Assembly (NCBI GenBank): GCA_037045535.1
Contig: JBAOHI010000027.1
Location: forward strand, 205,394-269,393
Direction of reading: 5' to 3'
Source of the DNA: Competibacter_A sp037045535
Lineage (GTDB): Bacteria > Pseudomonadota > Gammaproteobacteria > Competibacterales > Competibacteraceae
DNA: 64,000 bases
Shown here: positions 63,131 to 64,000 of the stretch, piece by piece
Layout of the letters: each line of letters begins with the position of its first letter
Position numbering within the stretch: the stretch's first letter is position 1
Notes under the pieces: model-generated
The model's input: only the letters and a program-made list of their open reading frames with translations
The model's database searches: none
Told to the model about the DNA's origin: nothing
Position numbers and translations under genes: made by a program

Positions 63131-64000
63131 GTGACTTGTGAACCTCGCTCCGCAAGGTGCCTTGGTCCCGCGTTCCACTGCCTGACCACCCACATCCGAT
63201 ATTCCATCCTGAGCTAACATCAAGCTATTGATATCTGAAACATCAGTTGGAATTAAGGGTAGAATCCAGACAGGCGAAAAATTTGATCTGGATAGCGTTG
63301 CGTATCGCCAATTTGTGGTGAAAGAAATGGGCATCGGATTACCTCAACAACATAACGCTCGGGGTTTTCAAGAACTGAACGACAACTGAACAATGCTGAA
63401 CGACAACTGAACGGCAAAACTAAACTCGGCATTTCAATTGTCATATTTTTATCTGAATCATAATCTTGCATGTTCATGAGTTTTATGAGTGCCGGACGGA
63501 CAGACACCGTATTGGTCATGACCGAAGATACGGTAGGCACGATGGTTTCTCATTCTCGAGCTTATACAAGGAACGATATAGGGAATTAGTCGAGGTAATA
63601 CGGTGGCTGGCTGATAAAAGCGTAGTTTGAGCTAAAGAGCGTTTGACCATCATCAGAATTGCCTTGGCTTTGCTAGGCAGAGATCGCTCTGAAGAGCGGT
63701 GGAGCCAGCTTTGCCAGTCCTGATATCGATGATCATTGGAGTTTCCACTGTCGATATTTCCGAGCTGCAAAATATTCAGTTTCGTTCTCAACGAGGGCGC
63801 TTTAAGTGTTAATGCCTCAATCTAGGGGTGCTTATCAAGTTATCGAGAATAACACCCTATTGGGTATTAAAAAACATTTTTTTAAAAACAAAATTTTTTA
63901 AGAAAAAATTCTCCCAAATGTATAGGGTTTTGATTAAAGTCTTAGGCAATACGCATATATTTGAAAATAGACATAATGAAATTATTTTTTAACACTGCTT
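63131..64000. other. region without recognised gene, AT-rich at the end
   Basis: About 870 bases upstream of the PKD gene. Two short minus-strand frames are open but match nothing I know and lack ribosome sites. A 17-base direct repeat CTGAACGACAACTGAAC occurs at 63375-63391 and 63396-63412. From about 63790 to the window end the sequence becomes strongly AT-rich with A and T tracts and a small hairpin (ACCC-TATT-GGGT). This could be the start of another accessory region. Confidence 0.5.

Noticed and set aside
1..64000. tRNA, rRNA genes and CRISPR arrays
   Set aside because: I saw no cloverleaf with a GGTTCGAAT-type arm, no rRNA sequence and no spaced direct repeats. A tRNA scan would be needed to exclude a missed tRNA.

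Overview
The window reads as chromosomal DNA of a gammaproteobacterium with a moderately high GC content. The evidence is gene order and protein families: an rppH-ptsP pair, gatCAB, mreBCD-mrdA-rodA-mltB-rlpA-dacA-ybeD-lipB, and tgt-yajC-secD-secF, together with Mpl, a one-chain PurL of about 1,300 residues and a bacterial alpha-2-macroglobulin. An uncultured lineage related to Competibacter or another purple-sulfur-like group is possible, but that is only a guess from overall flavour.

Layout. 1-10.9 kb: the start of an NfeD-type protease gene (cut by the window edge), a frameshifted quinone oxidoreductase, purL with an in-frame palindromic repeat, a membrane hybrid histidine kinase, and rppH-ptsP. 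11.1-19 kb: a giant alpha-2-macroglobulin gene, an unknown gene, and one insertion sequence nested inside the remnant of another. 19.2-23 kb: a FIST sensor gene overlapping a hybrid kinase gene. 23-29.4 kb, minus strand: gatC-gatA-gatB, hslO, a membrane protein and mpl. 29.5-40.1 kb, plus strand: a continuous cell-elongation and peptidoglycan cluster (mreBCD, mrdA, rodA, mltB, rlpA, dacA) running into ybeD-lipB. 40.1-48.3 kb: an accessory block that separates lipB from lipA. It holds an IS630-type element, several small secreted proteins (DUF3011, a LprI/MliC-type lysozyme inhibitor), a structured noncoding element and a large IPTL-CTERM repeat protein. 48.6-56.3 kb: lipA, a CheB-CheR-PAS fusion, ggt, and a response regulator with an alanine-rich rod and a C-terminal membrane anchor. 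56.4-60.9 kb: secF-secD-yajC-tgt on the minus strand. 61-64 kb: a DUF192 protein, a PKD-domain surface protein and an AT-rich end without recognised genes.

How the genes work together. The centre of the window is an envelope-building region: MreBCD, PBP2 and RodA make lateral wall, MltB, RlpA and DacA remodel it, and Mpl recycles it. The nearby accessory block encodes exported proteins, one of which probably protects the wall from lysozyme. Signalling genes (two hybrid kinases, FIST, CheB-CheR-PAS, an anchored response regulator) are scattered between.

Quality caution. Six genes (qor, hslO, gatB, a secreted protein near 43 kb, secF, a DUF192 gene) carry about fourteen apparent single-base insertions and no deletions. 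Two are normally important genes and one insertion triple in secF is self-compensating. This one-sided pattern looks more like uncorrected sequencing insertions than true gene decay.
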